A program made the translations under genes and the position numbers. A stretch of 25,339 bases of DNA from Pirellulales bacterium (GTDB lineage: Bacteria; Planctomycetota; Planctomycetia; Pirellulales; JAICIG01). The stretch lies in NCBI GenBank assembly GCA_025924495.1, contig JAICIG010000048.1, positions 1-25,339 of the forward strand. Direction: 5' to 3'. How positions within the stretch are numbered: the stretch's first letter is position 1; each line of letters starts with the position of its first letter. Below, one piece after another: positions 19,501 to 22,500 of the stretch. The notes beneath the pieces are model-generated. The model ran no database searches and was not told the DNA's origin. It worked only from the letters and a program-made list of their open reading frames with translations.

Positions 19501-22500
19501 CGATAAGATGCCATCGCTTTCGATCGGCGCTTTACAGTTCGACCAGACCGATCCGAGTTTCAACAAGATGATCGCCGGAGTCGGCCGGTTTAGCAGTCTT
19601 AACGCGACAGCGAGCAACAGCCCCGCCGGCGGAAAGCTCGCCGGTCTGATGCAGTCCACCGATGGCGGCCAGACCTGGTCCATCATTGTTCCTTCGCCCA
19701 TCTCGCCAGCCACGCCGGTGGGACAGAACCTTTCTGGCGTCGCAGAACGCGGCAACATTATCATGGCCGCCGCCAACGCTTCCTTCGGCGCCGCCGGCGG
19801 GCTGTTGCGCAGCACGGACGGCGGAAATACGTTTGCATTGGTGTCGACCCTCGCGAACAGCGGTTTGCCGGCTGGACCGGTTACCGATCTGGTTGGCGAT
19901 CCAATCGATCCGAATCGGTTCTATGTGGCAGTCCTTGGAGCCAACGGCGGCGTCTTTACCAGCAGCAATGCCGGCGCAACCTGGACCGATGTTACCCCGA
20001 CGGGACTGCGGCCCACGTTGAACTCGAATCCCGCCGGCGATGCCATCCGGATCGCCGACAGCGGCAAGGCCGTCGATATCGCCTACGAAAAATTCAACGC
20101 CGGCCAGACGAACCTGGCCGCCGTCTACCAATCGCCGGTGCTGAACTTGTCGAGTGGCACGTGGGTGGCGATGGATCTGCCGACCACCACCGAGAACGGC
20201 AACCTCGTGGGCCTGAATAGCGTGGGGGGCGGCTATATTTCGATTGCGGCGGATCCGTCGAACCCGGCGGTCGTGTATTTGGGCGGCGATCAGCAGCCTG
20301 GACCGTTCCCGAACACCGAGGGCGCGACTGCGCCGACCGGCCGGATTTTCCGCGGAAACTCCACACGGCCTACCGGCAGCCAATGGGTCGACATTACGGA
20401 CAACAACGCCAACGGGACGGCGCCACCGGCCGATTCTCGCGCGTTGGTTTTCGACGGCGCTCAACTCCTTGAAGCCGACGACGGCGGCATTTATGCCTTG
20501 TCGAATCCCGGCACCACGGGCTCTACCACCCCCAGCGGTTCTTGGACCTCGCTCGTTGGCAATCTGGCCATCACTGAAATTCACAACATTGCGTATGACA
20601 CGAATACTCAGACGCTATTAGCCGGCGCCGTGGCCGACGCAGGCACGCCAGAGCAAATCGCCAGCGGTTCCGGAACTTGGACCGACTACAGCCGCGGCGA
20701 CGGCGGAGATGTGGCCGTCGACAATAGCAATCCGAATCAATCGATTCGCTATACCAGTTCTGCCCAAATGGCGAACTTCGAGGCCACTACCTACGATGCT
20801 CAAGGCAATATCATTAATGTGACGAATCCGACCCTGCTCGTAGGCGGGGCCCCGCTCCGAGTCGTCGACCCGAGTTTGCCGCGGGTGACGACCTTCACGC
20901 TGAACTCTCAGCCCGGAACCCCGGGCTGGATGGTGATTGGCGGGCAAAACGCCGTGTACGAATCGCGAGATGGCGGCCAAACGCTGGTCAGTTTGGGCGG
21001 CGGCGGCGCCGGAGCAGGCGCGCTGTTCGGAGCTTCGATGGCGTACGGCGGCGTTTCAGGAGGCGTTTCCAATCCGTACGTGTTGTGGGTCGGCGTCGGC
21101 ACTCAAGTGTTCCTGCGCAGCTCGCAGTTCGGCGCGTTGGCGGCCACGAATTACTCTGGCGGCGCCGTTCAAAGCCTGACGATTAATCCCAGCAACTGGC
21201 GCAACGCCTTCGTTGTCGACGGCAGCGGCCATGTCTGGCAAACCGTCAACGGCGGCGCCAGCTTCCAGGACGTAACGGGTAACCTGACCGGCGCTACCGG
21301 CCTCACCGCCGATTTGCACAGCGTCGCATTCGTGCCAGGCAATGCGACGAACAACCTCGTGTATGTGGGCGCTCGCGACGGCGTCTACCAAATGCAGACT
21401 TCGACTCCTGGCTCCTGGACGCGATATGGGGCGTTCATGCCGGACGTCCCCGTCTATAGCCTCGCCTATGTCCCCAGCCAACAGCTGCTGGTCGCCGGTA
21501 CGCTGGATCGCGGCGCCTTCACGGCCAGCGCCATCGGCGCCGCGGGCGATATCGTTTTGACGCTCGACCAGAACTCGCAATCCGTGTCGGACGACGGCGG
21601 CCAGATCACCGGTACGGTAAGCCGTTCTGGCACGTTCGGCAGTCTGACGGTTGTGCTCAATAGCAGCGATCCTCGTCTCGCGCCAACTACCAGCGTGACC
21701 ATTCCGGATGGCCAAACCTCAGCTAATTTCACGATCAACGTGAACGATCTGTTGGATGCCAGCGGCAACGAAGTGGCCTTTTCGCGGGAAACCGTCTTCC
21801 TGACGCCAGAAGCAGGAGGGCTGAATCCGATCTCGGCTTTCGTCAATATCACTGACGATGCCGGTCCAACGCCCAGCGATGACCTGCCCGCGCTTTTTGT
21901 CACGCTTGCCGCCAACCAGATGGACCCCAACGCGGGCGTGACCTCGATTGCAGGCACGGTCACGCGCAATACGCCCACCGATCAGCCGTTGACCGTCTAT
22001 TTGCTCAGCAGCGACCCGCGCGTTTCCGTGCCCCAAACGGTGACGATCCCGGCGGGTCAGACATTTGCCACCTTCACGGTCACGGATGTCGACCAGTTCG
22101 CCAACGACGGGCAGCCGCACACCGTCACCATTATCGCCGCAGCCCATACGTTCCAGGGTTTGGAAATCAGCAGCGCCAACGGCGATGGCAGTGATGATGA
22201 AAGCAGCGAGTCGGTTCCCGATGGCGACGAAAGCTTCACTCTGCTGGTGCAACCCACGCAGCACATCCTGGCCTTTAATCGCCAGGGCGATTCGAACGTG
22301 GTCCCGCCGCAGGGACAGGTCATTATCCAAGGCAACCGCATCTCGAATTCGCTTGATTTCGCCATCGCCATGCAGGCCGCGCCGCGCACCGCGGGCGGAA
22401 GCGTGGCCTATCCGGGCGTTCCCATCAATCTGACGACCGTCAATATCGACCACGTCGCTCCCGGCGCCACGATCACCAACAACCTGCTGGTGAACAATAC

